IMG/VR virus record: IMGVR_UViG_3300037235_000042
Coordinates: 34,272-98,271 of that record
DNA length: 64,000 nt
Source: a virus
Direction: 5' to 3' (one strand)
Shown one piece after another: positions 50,613 to 58,602 of the stretch. Position numbers and translations under genes: made by a program. The notes beneath the pieces were generated by a model, which was not told the DNA's origin, searched no databases, and worked only from the letters and a program-made list of their open reading frames with translations. The stretch's first letter is position 1. Each line of letters begins with the position of its first letter.

Positions 50613-51692
50613 ATGCAGATTTACTCAGCAAGTCATCAATGGTCGACCAGACCAGAGGATGAAAGATTCCCCACCTTACAAAGCCTGCTAGACGCTACCA
50701 AGGCTTACTACCAGTCAGCGATTGAGCGGGAAGCGACGATTTCCGACCTGCGGACGGAAGAGGTCAATGGGGACGTTCAACTTGTGGGGAGACAGAACGC
50801 TCCGGCCAAGTTGACGCATTGGAGTTTCGGTCAACTGGCCAGTAAGGTCGGCGCTCCGGCGGAATATCTCAGGAACATCCCTGCGACACTGGCTTGTCAG
50901 AATCTCAACTGGGGATTGAAGAATCTGGCGGAAAAGTCTGAAACGGCTAGCTTACTGCTGCATAACAACGGGAGCCTGCTGCTGAGAGCTATAACCAGTC
51001 AGAAATACGTGAGAATCTGGAACTGGGAAGTCGCTGAGCGGCTGCTCGGAATGCAGGAGTACGGATGGGTTCCGGCGGAGTCAGACTTCAACATGGCGAA
51101 GGATAGCGATCTGGCGCGGGAGAGGGATCTGTACGCGAGCGATCACGATATGTTCGTTTTCCTCTGCAACGGAGAGTCCAGAGTCGCGGAGCCGGGGAAT
51201 CCTGAAGGGTTGAAACGCGGGATTATTGTCGAGAATTCCGAAGTCGGTTCGAGTGCGCTGAAGATGACTAAGTTCCTTTACAGAGGGAGGTGTGGGAACC
51301 ACATCTGCTGGGGAGTCAGCAAGATGATGGAGATTTCCGTCCGTCATGTTGGCGATGCCCGGAACAAGTGGAGCCAGTATCAGTATGAGCTGAAGAAGTA
51401 TGCGGAGTCGTCCGTCCATGAGGATGAGGCTAGGATTTCGAGCGCGAAGACTCGGATCATCGCCGATACGAAGGAGCAGGTGTTGGATCGGTTCGGGCAA
51501 AGGAACTTGAACCTGAGTCTGAAAACTCTAACGGCGGGGTACGATGCGACCAAGCCGGAAGAGGACGGCGACCCACGGTCGGTCTGGGGAGTGGTGAACG
51601 GGCTCACACGATTTAGTCAAAGCCTGCCATATGCCGACCAGCGGATTCAGATTGACCGGGCTGCGGGGAAGTTGATGGAAGGGAGTTTCTAA
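50613..51692 (+). CDS. DUF932 / phage-plasmid-like protein
   Basis: 359 aa, the usual length of the DUF932 (TIGR03299-like) family: N-terminal short helices, a central ITSQKYVRIWNWEVAERLLG segment, FVFLCNGESRV and RGIIVENSEVGSSALKMTKF, then GNHICWGV. It is common in phages and plasmids; its function is not settled. GAGG lies seven bases before the ATG. Confidence 0.75.
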   Translation: MQIYSASHQWSTRPEDERFPTLQSLLDATKAYYQSAIEREATISDLRTEEVNGDVQLVGRQNAPAKLTHWSFGQLASKVGAPAEYLRNIPATLACQNLNWGLKNLAEKSETASLLLHNNGSLLLRAITSQKYVRIWNWEVAERLLGMQEYGWVPAESDFNMAKDSDLARERDLYASDHDMFVFLCNGESRVAEPGNPEGLKRGIIVENSEVGSSALKMTKFLYRGRCGNHICWGVSKMMEISVRHVGDARNKWSQYQYELKKYAESSVHEDEARISSAKTRIIADTKEQVLDRFGQRNLNLSLKTLTAGYDATKPEEDGDPRSVWGVVNGLTRFSQSLPYADQRIQIDRAAGKLMEGSF

Positions 51693-51694
51693 AA

Positions 51695-51886
51695 GTGACC
51701 CTTGCCGCCTACGAGTTAGACGACGACAACGAAGCTACCGGCACTGTTTACCACTTCTGTAGTGAATGGTGCCGGGATCAGTTCACCTCGGACGCCATCA
51801 AGGGAATTAACTTCTCTTGTGGGAATTCGTCAGACGCAATTCAAGGAACGGTCTGCGATAACTGTGCGGGGAAGTTGGACGTTTGA
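51695..51886 (+). CDS. Small Cys-rich protein
   Basis: 63 aa with a GTG start (GGGAG upstream). Cys residues in HFCSEWC, SCGN and CDNCAG, probably a zinc site. Follows the DUF932 gene by two bases. Confidence 0.55.
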   Translation: MTLAAYELDDDNEATGTVYHFCSEWCRDQFTSDAIKGINFSCGNSSDAIQGTVCDNCAGKLDV

Positions 51887-51969
51887 ATTCCTTGACCGGA
51901 CCGGGCTGCGCATGGTTACACGCAGGATTTTTAAAATTTATGTTTGGTGGCGGAACAGTGGGGAAATTT

Positions 51970-52227
51970 ATGACCGGAGAAAAAGTCAAACTTCTGAACC
52001 TGTCCTGTTGTCCTTGTGGCTTTCCCGTGCTGCACGATCATATCAAGCTAGGCGCGGAATACACGATCTACCCGGAGACGATCAGGAACGGGTTCAAGTA
52101 CTTCTGTGGCGGTTGTGGACGGACACAGAATGACGTAATTGTGGTTGACGCGGATCAGCCAAGCGGAGGCGAGCCAATGCCGTTGCCGCTGGTTCTATTT
52201 CAAGTTCGAGAGGAGACTATACAGTGA
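51970..52227 (+). CDS. Small zinc-ribbon protein
   Basis: 85 aa from the ATG at 51970 (GGGGAA upstream; the frame is open to 51883). CCPCGFP and CGGCGRT supply a zinc-ribbon pattern. The next gene begins in its stop region. Confidence 0.55.
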   Translation: MTGEKVKLLNLSCCPCGFPVLHDHIKLGAEYTIYPETIRNGFKYFCGGCGRTQNDVIVVDADQPSGGEPMPLPLVLFQVREETIQ

Positions 52228-52574
52228 ATCAACACGAAGTTAAGTTACAGGACGGGAAATTGACCCTATCGGCAATCCCCGGCCAGGAGGTTTGTGATTT
52301 CTGTTCCTCGCCAGAGATCGTGAAGGATTACGATTGTCAGGATTTTCATCTGCCGGTCGGGGGATCGACCATGACAGCCGGGAGTCTAGGGAAATGGGCT
52401 AGCTGTGCGGAATGCGCGAGGTTGATCGATGCTGAGGATCGGGAAGGGTTGGTGGTTAGAAGTCTGGAGTGTTTTTACAGGAATAATCCCCAGACTCGAT
52501 TGAGCCAAGCTGAAGGGATCAAGAGGTTTCTGGAGGAGTTGCATGGGGAGTTCTGGAGGTTGAAGCGAGGTTAA
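52224..52574 (+). CDS. Zinc-binding hypothetical protein
   Basis: 116 aa with a GTG start (GAGGAG upstream). Cys in VCDFCSSP, and later WASCAECARLID; a helical C-terminus (GIKRFLEELHGEFWRLK). The CDFCSxP core occurs in several phage proteins of unknown role. Confidence 0.6.
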   Translation: MNQHEVKLQDGKLTLSAIPGQEVCDFCSSPEIVKDYDCQDFHLPVGGSTMTAGSLGKWASCAECARLIDAEDREGLVVRSLECFYRNNPQTRLSQAEGIKRFLEELHGEFWRLKRG

Positions 52575-52594
52575 CAAAGCTGGAAAAATAGTTC

Positions 52595-52623
52595 TTGACA
52601 TAGGTTGAGAGATGGGATACAAA
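52595..52623 (+). promoter_or_regulatory. Sigma70-like promoter with CATAGGTTGA motif
   Basis: TTGACA (exact consensus), 17 bases, TACAAA; CATAGGTTGA spans the end of the -35 box and the spacer. About 55 bases upstream of the GTG of the next gene. Confidence 0.75.
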
Positions 52624-52680
52624 GTTGTAGTGTTCGCTGGTTCAACATTCAACATTTCAAAGAATTGAGAGGTTAAAAAG

Positions 52681-52884
52681 GTGAATATCCGCAAAGCGTT
52701 AATGCAGGCCGCTCACGAGTTACTCGGGCAATCTCCTGTTCTAAGTGAGCAGGACCGGAATCTGGCCGCGATTGAGATTCTGCAGTTCGTCAAACAGGTT
52801 GATCTGGTGGCTGGGCAGGTGGAACAGTTGCTGGCGCAGAAGCTGACGGAAGAGATGCAGGGGAAGGGAATGGCTCAGGCCTAA
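52681..52884 (+). CDS. Small helical protein
   Basis: 67 aa with a GTG start (GAGAGG upstream). Entirely helical and Gln/Leu/Glu-rich (IEILQFVKQVDLVAGQVEQL). Could be an adaptor or regulator; no family recognised. Confidence 0.55.
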   Translation: MNIRKALMQAAHELLGQSPVLSEQDRNLAAIEILQFVKQVDLVAGQVEQLLAQKLTEEMQGKGMAQA

Positions 52885-52888
52885 AGTC

Positions 52889-53152
52889 ATGCGAACCATC
52901 TGGAAATTTCCGTTGCGCGAACTTGGCGTTAATATTCTGTCGATGCCAAACGTTCACAAGTTTCTAACCGTTCAGCTTCAGGAGAGGATTCCTACGTTGT
53001 GGGCTGAGGTTAACTCATCGGCTCCGACTCAGGAGGTCGCAATTTATGGCTATCCGACTGGCGGAGAAGCTCCAGGGCCGGACGAACAGTATATCGGGAC
53101 AGTTCAGCTTGACGGATTTGTTTGGCACTACTTCGCCAAGGATTTGGACTAA
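52889..53152 (+). CDS. DUF7352-like small protein
   Basis: 87 aa. Segments MRTIWKFPL, ILSMP, LTVQLQERIPTLWAEV and YIGTVQLDGFVWHYF fit a widespread phage family that I recall as DUF7352. Compact beta protein; function unknown. Confidence 0.6.
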   Translation: MRTIWKFPLRELGVNILSMPNVHKFLTVQLQERIPTLWAEVNSSAPTQEVAIYGYPTGGEAPGPDEQYIGTVQLDGFVWHYFAKDLD

Positions 53153-53199
53153 GGGATCGTCCGTCCTCTCTGAGGATGAACGAGAGGGGAGTTCGAGGA

Positions 53200-53568
53200 A
53201 TGGAAATTCCCATCTACTTAAACAACCATCCATTCCTCCCTCCCCCGGAACAGGTTGATCCGAAGATGAACGCTGCTGTTGCTGCTGCTGCCACTCGTCT
53301 GGAAGTTCTCAGGCTTCGCGGGGAAGGTCCGGCTAAACTGACTCCGCGCCAAGTTGAGGTTGTAAAACTGGTCGCGGAAGGGAAGTGTACGAAAGAGATC
53401 GCCGGGGAACTGGGGATCGCCGCGAGGACGGTGGTTACGCATAGACATAATATCTTCACGAGACTGGGGATTAGAGATCGGGTAGTGCTGACGCATTGGG
53501 CCTTGGCGGAAGGGTTGCTGAGGAATAAGTTTCAGCAAGGGGATCAGCCAGGGGGAGATCGGCTATGA
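53200..53568 (+). CDS. LuxR-type HTH regulator
   Basis: 122 aa from the ATG at 53200 (GGGGAG eight bases before). C-terminal GerE/LuxR helix-turn-helix at about 46-110: LTPRQVEVVKLVAEGKCTKE, then IAGELGIAARTVVTHRHNIF and TRLG. No receiver or autoinducer domain, so a simple DNA-binding regulator. Likely controls phage or host promoters. Confidence 0.8.
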   Translation: MEIPIYLNNHPFLPPPEQVDPKMNAAVAAAATRLEVLRLRGEGPAKLTPRQVEVVKLVAEGKCTKEIAGELGIAARTVVTHRHNIFTRLGIRDRVVLTHWALAEGLLRNKFQQGDQPGGDRL

Positions 53569-53774
53569 GAGAACCAGAGTTGATGGGGAACTTTGTCGAT
53601 CAGGTCAGGCAACAGGAGGATTACGCCTACGCCGACCGGCAAGAGTTTATATGGACCGTGGCCCATCCATGGCTGTCCCTCGCCTACCGGATCGTCGGCC
53701 TGTCAATCATGGCCGGATGCGCCGGGCTGATCGGATGGGGGTTGTGGGCACTAGGGAGGTTAGTGATCAGGTGA
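53565..53774 (+). CDS. Small membrane protein
   Basis: 69 aa; hydrophilic N-terminus and one TM region at about 38-65 (LAYRIVGLSIMAGCAGLIGW). ATGA-coupled to the LuxR-type gene. Function unknown. Confidence 0.6.
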   Translation: MREPELMGNFVDQVRQQEDYAYADRQEFIWTVAHPWLSLAYRIVGLSIMAGCAGLIGWGLWALGRLVIR

Positions 53775-54007
53775 GTTATAAACGGAAGATCGAGCTGAGA
53801 CCGACGATTCTGGAATCGGTGAATGGCCCGGCGGGGGTCGTTACTCGAGGGCAAAGAAAGCCGACGTTTAGACTGACAGGCAGGAGCTGGCCTGTCTACG
53901 GCATCCCTTCGTACCTACGGGGAGCTGTCAACATCGCCGAGGCTACTCCCGGCTACCTTCTCCAGAAGCTAGGCCAGCGGATCTACGAGTTCAGGATCGA
54001 ACCATGA
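53771..54007 (+). CDS. Small basic protein
   Basis: 78 aa from the GTG at 53771 (GGGAGG eleven bases upstream; the frame is open to 53651). Basic N-terminus and a C-terminal segment (GYLLQKLGQRIYEFRIEP). Overlaps both neighbours. Confidence 0.5.
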   Translation: MSYKRKIELRPTILESVNGPAGVVTRGQRKPTFRLTGRSWPVYGIPSYLRGAVNIAEATPGYLLQKLGQRIYEFRIEP

Positions 54008-54066
54008 TCGAACTTCTCCCCTTGGTGGTCCTGCTAGCGGTGATTGTCTATTGGGAGTGTTGCTGA
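54004..54066 (+). CDS. 20-residue membrane micropeptide
   Basis: Begins MIELLPLVVLLAVIVYWE and ends in two cysteines; one complete TM helix. ATGA overlap with the gene before, and the next gene starts immediately after its stop. Supported by position only. Confidence 0.45.
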   Translation: MIELLPLVVLLAVIVYWECC

Positions 54067-54426
54067 TTGGCCCATATAGCCTACCAAGGTGTCCTGCAGC
54101 GCCTACGAGCCCTGCCGAACGATCTCAAACGAATTTGGGCTGGAGGACGTAAATCCGAGATCGTGGCTCATATTGCAGCTAATGCGATTCTTCTCTCCGA
54201 AGCAGCTCTATGTTCTCAATGTGAGACTATTGGCGACTCCTTGAACCGTTGTCCTAGGTGCGGGTCGGACGCCTTGATAGCCCTCACGAGGATCATCCCT
54301 CAACATGAAGACTCGATCCGCCTAGTCTGCGATCCGGTCGAGCCCGCTGTCAGGAAGCCGGTCGAACAGGAATTCTATCGACCAACGAACAGGAATTGGT
54401 TCCTCGTCTCAAATATCTCAAAGTGA
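54067..54426 (+). CDS. Zinc-ribbon protein
   Basis: 119 aa with a TTG start (GGGAG nine bases upstream). A helical N-terminal half, then a zinc ribbon (CSQCETIG, CPRCGSDAL). Last plus-strand gene before the candidate origin. Confidence 0.55.
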   Translation: MAHIAYQGVLQRLRALPNDLKRIWAGGRKSEIVAHIAANAILLSEAALCSQCETIGDSLNRCPRCGSDALIALTRIIPQHEDSIRLVCDPVEPAVRKPVEQEFYRPTNRNWFLVSNISK

Positions 54427-54433
54427 GATCTAC

Positions 54434-54622
54434 GGACACCGGACACCGGACAGACACCCGTCCGGTTATTCCCTATATGAGAAACAGGCATATACGTGAT
54501 GAATATATATAATTATGATGTCCTAAGTGTCCTATATGTCCTATAGTTATTAATATCAATAAGTTACAAACAGGACAGCTCCAGACAGATAGGACACTCA
54601 TTAGCATAGGTTGATTATGGCC
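54434..54622. other. Candidate replication origin with iterons
   Basis: Non-coding stretch holding eight copies of GGACA or its complement TGTCC: three GGACA with 7-base spacing (54434, 54441, 54448), three TGTCCTA with exact 9-base spacing (54519, 54528, 54537), and two GGACA at 54573 and 54592. Between them lie very AT-rich blocks. It lies directly beside the helicase gene. Phage P4-type replication proteins act on iterons near their gene, so an origin is likely (inference). Confidence 0.55.
54446..54465 (+). terminator. Hairpin after the zinc-ribbon gene
   Basis: CCGGAC / GTCCGG with an 8-base loop, followed by a weak TTATTCCC tract; a poor terminator that also contains one of the iteron cores. 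Confidence 0.35.
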
Positions 54623-54644
54623 TAGGTTATTGTAGTTCTAAGAG

Positions 54645-56177
54645 TTAGTTCACTTTTCCCTTGATTTCCACCGAGACCGGCCCGTCTGAATCGTCTTCCT
54701 CCGGATCGGCTATCAAGCGAATTCCGACCACTCCCCTGGCGGTGTGCTCGGAGTTTCTCTTGCTGATTGCAAAGCCTTTATTCTTCAATTGGCTGGTTAA
54801 ATGAGTAATACCGAGACCCGGAAAGTAACCTTGTACTTTACACCATTGGGTCCAACTTGCCCATAGACGGGAGTTTAGCTCGAAGCCATCTGAGGGTCTC
54901 AGGGTACACTGGTCAAGCCACATCTGGATACTATCCATAGTTTCCAAGTAACTATCTGATGATGTGGTAACCGATGCTGGAGGTGTTAGCCCTAACTCTA
55001 ACCATTCAATACATCCATCGAGCATCCAACGTAGAATTTGCGGGTACTCCGCCTCCAGTTTGAAAGCGAACCTGCCGTCACGGACAATGTCTGTCCGGGG
55101 ATTGAAGGTCTTGTCGTCCGGGAATTTGAAGGTAGCTTTCCACTCGACGATCTGAAATCTCCGCCGCTCGGCCTCGCCGACGTTCGACAGGATCGGCTGG
55201 TTGTTACACGATATGATCAGGGAATGGCTGGGAAGAAACGTTACCGAGTCACGATGGACTCGACGGGCAGTTATTGGGTCGGAACTGGTCAGGCGCTTAA
55301 GTTGAACCAGTCTCCAGGTACGGCCTTCTTCGGTTTCTTGGGCGACTACTAGGCGTTTCCCTTTTAAATCCATCAATTCGGTCGGATGAGTTTCATGTCG
55401 GGACATCATCAAAGGTTCAGTACGCATGGTGTGTGCGTAATCGCCCATGATCTCGTGTAGACAGTCTAGAAAGGTCGACTTCCCATTCCCTCCGCCCCCG
55501 ACGAACCATGTTAAAGCCTGTTCGCGGGTTGATCCGGTCAGGGAATACCCGGCTAGACGTTTTAGGTAACTGATAACTTCCTGATCGCCTCGGAGAGCCT
55601 TGTTGAGGAAGTCAAGCCATAGAGGACAATCCGCTTTGTCTGCAGGGGAGATTTTTGTAGTCTTCGAGATGAAAGTTTCCTTGGTTGGAGTGGTAACCTG
55701 ACCGGTTCGGAGATCGATCAGCCGGTCAGGGCAGCCTAAAAGCCAAGGATCGCCGTCGAATTTGTCAGGTTTGACGCTTAGAAGGGCTCTGGCTTGGGCG
55801 AGACAGTTCTGGATCGAGTGGTGGCTGTCGGATTTATGCGACCACGCGATCTGACGGGCTTTCTCCTCCTTAGCTAAGGCTGTCGGAGCTTTCATCTCCA
55901 TGGCGTCGGCCCGGCGAAGCTTGTTCGTTTCCCAGACGATTTGGTAGATCTTGAATTCCTGATCCTCGCGCCAGAGGCCGTTGTCAGATTTCAACAGCCA
56001 ACGGTCGGCAGCGGCGTCGTGACAGATTTTCCCGCCGAACAGGTAGTGAAGGAGCTGGGCGTTGCCGACATCGGAGGGGGAGAATTGAGTGGCTTTCTTA
56101 CGTTTTTTACTGGGTTGCGTTGGTTGAGGTTGGGCTGGTTGCGTTGGTTGCGGAGACGGAATCGGCTTACCGGACAT
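54645..56177 (-). CDS. D5-type / SF3 replicative helicase (primase C-terminal type)
   Basis: 510 aa from the ATG at 56177 (GGGAG five bases before). Pro/Gln-rich N-terminus (1-25), D5_N-type domain (about 40-215), SF3 ATPase: Walker A WFVGGGGNGKST (224-235), Walker B RLVVAQETEEG (275-285), motif C SLIISCNNQP. Then a primase-C-like C-terminal domain. No archaeo-eukaryotic primase domain precedes it. Probably the phage replicative helicase. It runs against the surrounding plus-strand genes and lies beside the iteron region. Confidence 0.85.
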   Translation of the reverse strand: MSGKPIPSPQPTQPAQPQPTQPSKKRKKATQFSPSDVGNAQLLHYLFGGKICHDAAADRWLLKSDNGLWREDQEFKIYQIVWETNKLRRADAMEMKAPTALAKEEKARQIAWSHKSDSHHSIQNCLAQARALLSVKPDKFDGDPWLLGCPDRLIDLRTGQVTTPTKETFISKTTKISPADKADCPLWLDFLNKALRGDQEVISYLKRLAGYSLTGSTREQALTWFVGGGGNGKSTFLDCLHEIMGDYAHTMRTEPLMMSRHETHPTELMDLKGKRLVVAQETEEGRTWRLVQLKRLTSSDPITARRVHRDSVTFLPSHSLIISCNNQPILSNVGEAERRRFQIVEWKATFKFPDDKTFNPRTDIVRDGRFAFKLEAEYPQILRWMLDGCIEWLELGLTPPASVTTSSDSYLETMDSIQMWLDQCTLRPSDGFELNSRLWASWTQWCKVQGYFPGLGITHLTSQLKNKGFAISKRNSEHTARGVVGIRLIADPEEDDSDGPVSVEIKGKVN

Positions 56178-56213
56178 TAGATCTCCCAATGGCCAGGAGA
56201 AGCTTTCCTCGAA

Positions 56214-56267
56214 GAATAAGGAAGGAGGAAGGGGAATGTCCGAAGTTCCCCTTCCTTATTCTTTTTT
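56214..56267 (+). terminator. Long hairpin plus T-tract, plus-strand orientation
   Basis: A 16-bp stem with a 7-base bulge (ends GAATAAGG / CCTTATTC, 56214-56261) followed by six T's on the plus strand. It lies in the 5' leader of the helicase gene (which runs the other way), so it would stop plus-strand transcripts antisense to the helicase. Confidence 0.7.
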
Positions 56268-56315
56268 GGAAGAAGCCAGGAGATCAACCCTAGCTTGCCT
56301 CTGAAGGCGAGGAGA

Positions 56316-56344
56316 ACTATAGCACGAAGATTAAGGGGAGTACA
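56316..56344 (-). promoter_or_regulatory. Candidate helicase promoter
   Basis: On the minus strand an extended -10, TGCTATAGT, with a poor -35 (TGTACT) 17 bases upstream; about 140 bases before the helicase ATG. Confidence 0.45.
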
Positions 56345-56474
56345 GGAGATTTTAGATGTGGTTACGGGGTTTGGGGGATTGTGTTTTGGAGAGGAAATCC
56401 GAGGGAAAATCCGGGCTGGTTGAACAAAACTGATCGTCCGTCGTGAGGACGCCAAATGAGGAGAATTTTTCTCC

Positions 56475-56503
56475 TTGACAGAGGTTGAACGAGGGAGTAG
56501 GGT
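56475..56503 (+). promoter_or_regulatory. Sigma70-like promoter with AGGTTGA motif
   Basis: TTGACA, 17 bases, TAGGGT; the spacer begins GAGGTTGA, one base from the CATAGGTTGA motif seen elsewhere. It drives the cassette that begins at 56526. Confidence 0.6.
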
Positions 56504-56525
56504 AGATAGGAATCACGGAGGCGTG

Positions 56526-56687
56526 ATGGCTGAGAGGAAAGTGGTTTGCAAGAATTGCGGAAAGCCAATTTGGTTCGACTCAATACCCGGACGCGGTTGG
56601 CGGCACGAGAGTCCTGGCGGCGGCGGTTCCTACGAATGCAGTTCCCGGAAGTACGCAGAACCCAATGGAGAAGAAAATCGTGGCTGA
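56526..56687 (+). CDS. Small zinc-finger-like protein
   Basis: 53 aa, MAERKVVCKNCGKPIWFD..., with CKNC and a later Cys/His (GGGSYECSSRKY). GGAGG precedes the ATG. Its first 15 coding bases recur at the start of the next gene. Confidence 0.6.
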   Translation: MAERKVVCKNCGKPIWFDSIPGRGWRHESPGGGGSYECSSRKYAEPNGEENRG

Positions 56688-57108
56688 GAGGAAAGCAGAG
56701 CACACACCCGCAGAAAAATGGTTTGCGGAATTGTGGGGATCAGCAGAGTACGATTGTGGCCCCGAGGACTATGAATGGATGGTCGAGCAGTCTATCGCGG
56801 CGATGCGGCGACTGAAAGCATTGCCCGAACCCACACCGGGAACTTGGTCACTCAAACGACGCGTAAACTCTCGCGGAGATTTCCTTGGATACGCAATCCA
56901 TGGTGGAATGGGTACCGTAATAGGTGAAATTTATAGCGTTAAAGATGCTCGCCTTATAGCCCAATCTCCCGACCTACTCAAAGCTGCCAAGTGTTTCGTG
57001 CGCTGGGTAGACGCCTGTTGGGGAGCCTCGGAGATTCTATCCTCGGAAACCCTGAAAGAATACGAAGAGGCCAAAGAAGCCATTCGTAAGGCAGAAGGCG
57101 GGGAGTAA
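56680..57108 (+). CDS. Hypothetical phage protein
   Basis: 142 aa from the GTG at 56680 (GGAG nine bases upstream; an ATG is in frame at 56665). A helical N-terminal part and a C-terminal SPDLLKAAKCFVRWVDACWG plus EAIRKAEGG that resembles common short phage proteins. Unknown role. Confidence 0.55.
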   Translation: MAERKAEHTPAEKWFAELWGSAEYDCGPEDYEWMVEQSIAAMRRLKALPEPTPGTWSLKRRVNSRGDFLGYAIHGGMGTVIGEIYSVKDARLIAQSPDLLKAAKCFVRWVDACWGASEILSSETLKEYEEAKEAIRKAEGGE

Positions 57109-57111
57109 AAC

Positions 57112-57309
57112 ATGGCAACTGATATTAATCCCGAGTTTGAACGCTGGGTAGTAAAGCAGACGTTTAGTGGACTCGATACGCCTTTATCCGATGGCACTAA
57201 ACGGTTGATGCAACGAGCTTTTGAAGCGGGGCAGAAGCAGCAGGCGGATCAAGACGCCATAATCGTTGAATCGCTGGACGAGTTACGTAAGGCAGAAGGC
57301 GGGGCCTGA
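57112..57309 (+). CDS. Hypothetical protein
   Basis: 65 aa, helical and charged. Its last 19 coding bases (CGTAAGGCAGAAGGCGGGG) are identical to the end of the previous gene, a sign of recombination or duplication. Confidence 0.55.
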   Translation: MATDINPEFERWVVKQTFSGLDTPLSDGTKRLMQRAFEAGQKQQADQDAIIVESLDELRKAEGGA

Positions 57310-57352
57310 TATTTTATGACTTTCCGTTCGCGAGCAGCAGAGGAGCGTAACA

Positions 57353-57568
57353 ATGGCAGGTAATCCTAATGGGCACCACGAAGAGTTCTACTGGGCTGGT
57401 ATGGGCAAATCTGATTTTGAAGAATTGCCAGATGAATTGCCTGGTCACTATGCGGTTGATGATGGGTTCTGTTCGTGCGGGGTTTTATGCGAAACAGGAA
57501 CAGGACTTCGCAGACACTTGGCTGAGGTTTTACGGACCCCACATCGGCAATCCGCCGAAAGAGAGTGA
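57353..57568 (+). CDS. Hypothetical protein
   Basis: 71 aa with CSCGVLCETG and a His-rich segment; maybe zinc-binding. Its stop overlaps the next gene's upstream frame. Confidence 0.5.
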   Translation: MAGNPNGHHEEFYWAGMGKSDFEELPDELPGHYAVDDGFCSCGVLCETGTGLRRHLAEVLRTPHRQSAERE

Positions 57569-57576
57569 GGAAAAAC

Positions 57577-57954
57577 GTGTCAAAAGTTTGGCGTTGTTTC
57601 TTTTGCGATGAAGTATTTCGTGATCGCAAATCTGCGCACGAACACTTTGGAGACGAGAATTGCGTGACCGATCCTCCAGCGTGCATAGACCCATTACGCG
57701 CTGACGAGAAACAGCGCCTCACCGAATTGCGAGAAGCACGCGAACACGCTCTCAAAGCCTTCAATGAGCGCGACCGGGCCGAAGAACTTGCGGAAGGATT
57801 ACAGGCTGAACATGACAATTTTTTTCGATACTTCGGGCCAGACTGCCGCACGATGTGGCAAGCCGCCGACCGTTACAAGAACGCGCTGTATGAATTGGAA
57901 CTATTGAAGGATTCTCGCGTGTCCTCGCTCGAAGCTCCCCCGGAGGCGAAGTAA
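57577..57954 (+). CDS. C2H2-like zinc-finger protein
   Basis: 125 aa from the GTG at 57577 (GAGG upstream; the frame is open to 57565). N-terminal finger CFFCDEVFRDRKSAHEHFGD, then a coiled-coil middle (about 50-85) and an acidic tail. Resembles phage proteins with an H-x-H-F finger. DNA-binding possible. Confidence 0.6.
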   Translation: MSKVWRCFFCDEVFRDRKSAHEHFGDENCVTDPPACIDPLRADEKQRLTELREAREHALKAFNERDRAEELAEGLQAEHDNFFRYFGPDCRTMWQAADRYKNALYELELLKDSRVSSLEAPPEAK

Positions 57955-57955
57955 T

Positions 57956-58156
57956 ATGGCCGATAAACTAAAGTTCAACAAGCCGACCTTGCGCATTATA
58001 TTCAGTGCCTTGTGCGATGCGGTGGATTGGCAGGACTCGCTAGCCGATTCTTGGAAACACGAGCCGAAGTCGGCGGACTTGCGGCGAGCTAAAGCGAAAT
58101 CCTTGCAGTATGCCAATATCCGCGAGCAAATAGGCGAATTCTTGAGGGGTGCCTAA
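57956..58156 (+). CDS. Hypothetical small helical protein
   Basis: 66 aa, helical (RIIFSALCDAVDWQDSLADS). No family recognised. Start follows the previous stop by one base; ends in a TAATG overlap. Confidence 0.5.
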   Translation: MADKLKFNKPTLRIIFSALCDAVDWQDSLADSWKHEPKSADLRRAKAKSLQYANIREQIGEFLRGA

Positions 58157-58386
58157 TGGCCGATCCCGTCAAAGAGATCTCACAGATATTAGCAGAGATG
58201 AAGCCCTTGACTGCCAAAATGGAGCGCCGGATTTTGGAGTGGAGGCCAGAATATCCCGGCCGTGCGCCGAATGTGGACGTTGGCTTGTACAAGCGTGGGT
58301 TAATTGAAGATATGTCGGCAGTTCCATTGCGGCTGACAATTAAAGGCGAAACCATTCGCCGAACCTTATTGGCGAGAGAGGGGTGA
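58156..58386 (+). CDS. Hypothetical small protein
   Basis: 76 aa, basic-helical with a beta C-terminus. Coupled by TAATG to the gene before and four bases from the next one. Confidence 0.5.
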   Translation: MADPVKEISQILAEMKPLTAKMERRILEWRPEYPGRAPNVDVGLYKRGLIEDMSAVPLRLTIKGETIRRTLLAREG

Positions 58387-58389
58387 CTA

Positions 58390-58602
58390 ATGTCCGATCC
58401 CAGAGAGATTGCAGAGTTGATCGACAAAGACACAAATTACCACGCCGTGGAACGCATTGAGCGGGCGATCCGCATGACCATCGAGGCCATGTTACCGTTC
58501 TGTGCCCATCAGAGCACCACAATTAAAGCTGGAGCTATGCGTTTGCCGACCGAGGCTGAGATTTGCGCCCGCATCAAGGCAGAGTTGGAGAAGAAAGCAT
58601 GA
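58390..58602 (+). CDS. Hypothetical small helical protein
   Basis: 70 aa, helical throughout (AVERIERAIRMTIEAMLPFC; EAEICARIKAELEKK). ATGA-coupled to the next gene. Confidence 0.5.
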   Translation: MSDPREIAELIDKDTNYHAVERIERAIRMTIEAMLPFCAHQSTTIKAGAMRLPTEAEICARIKAELEKKA

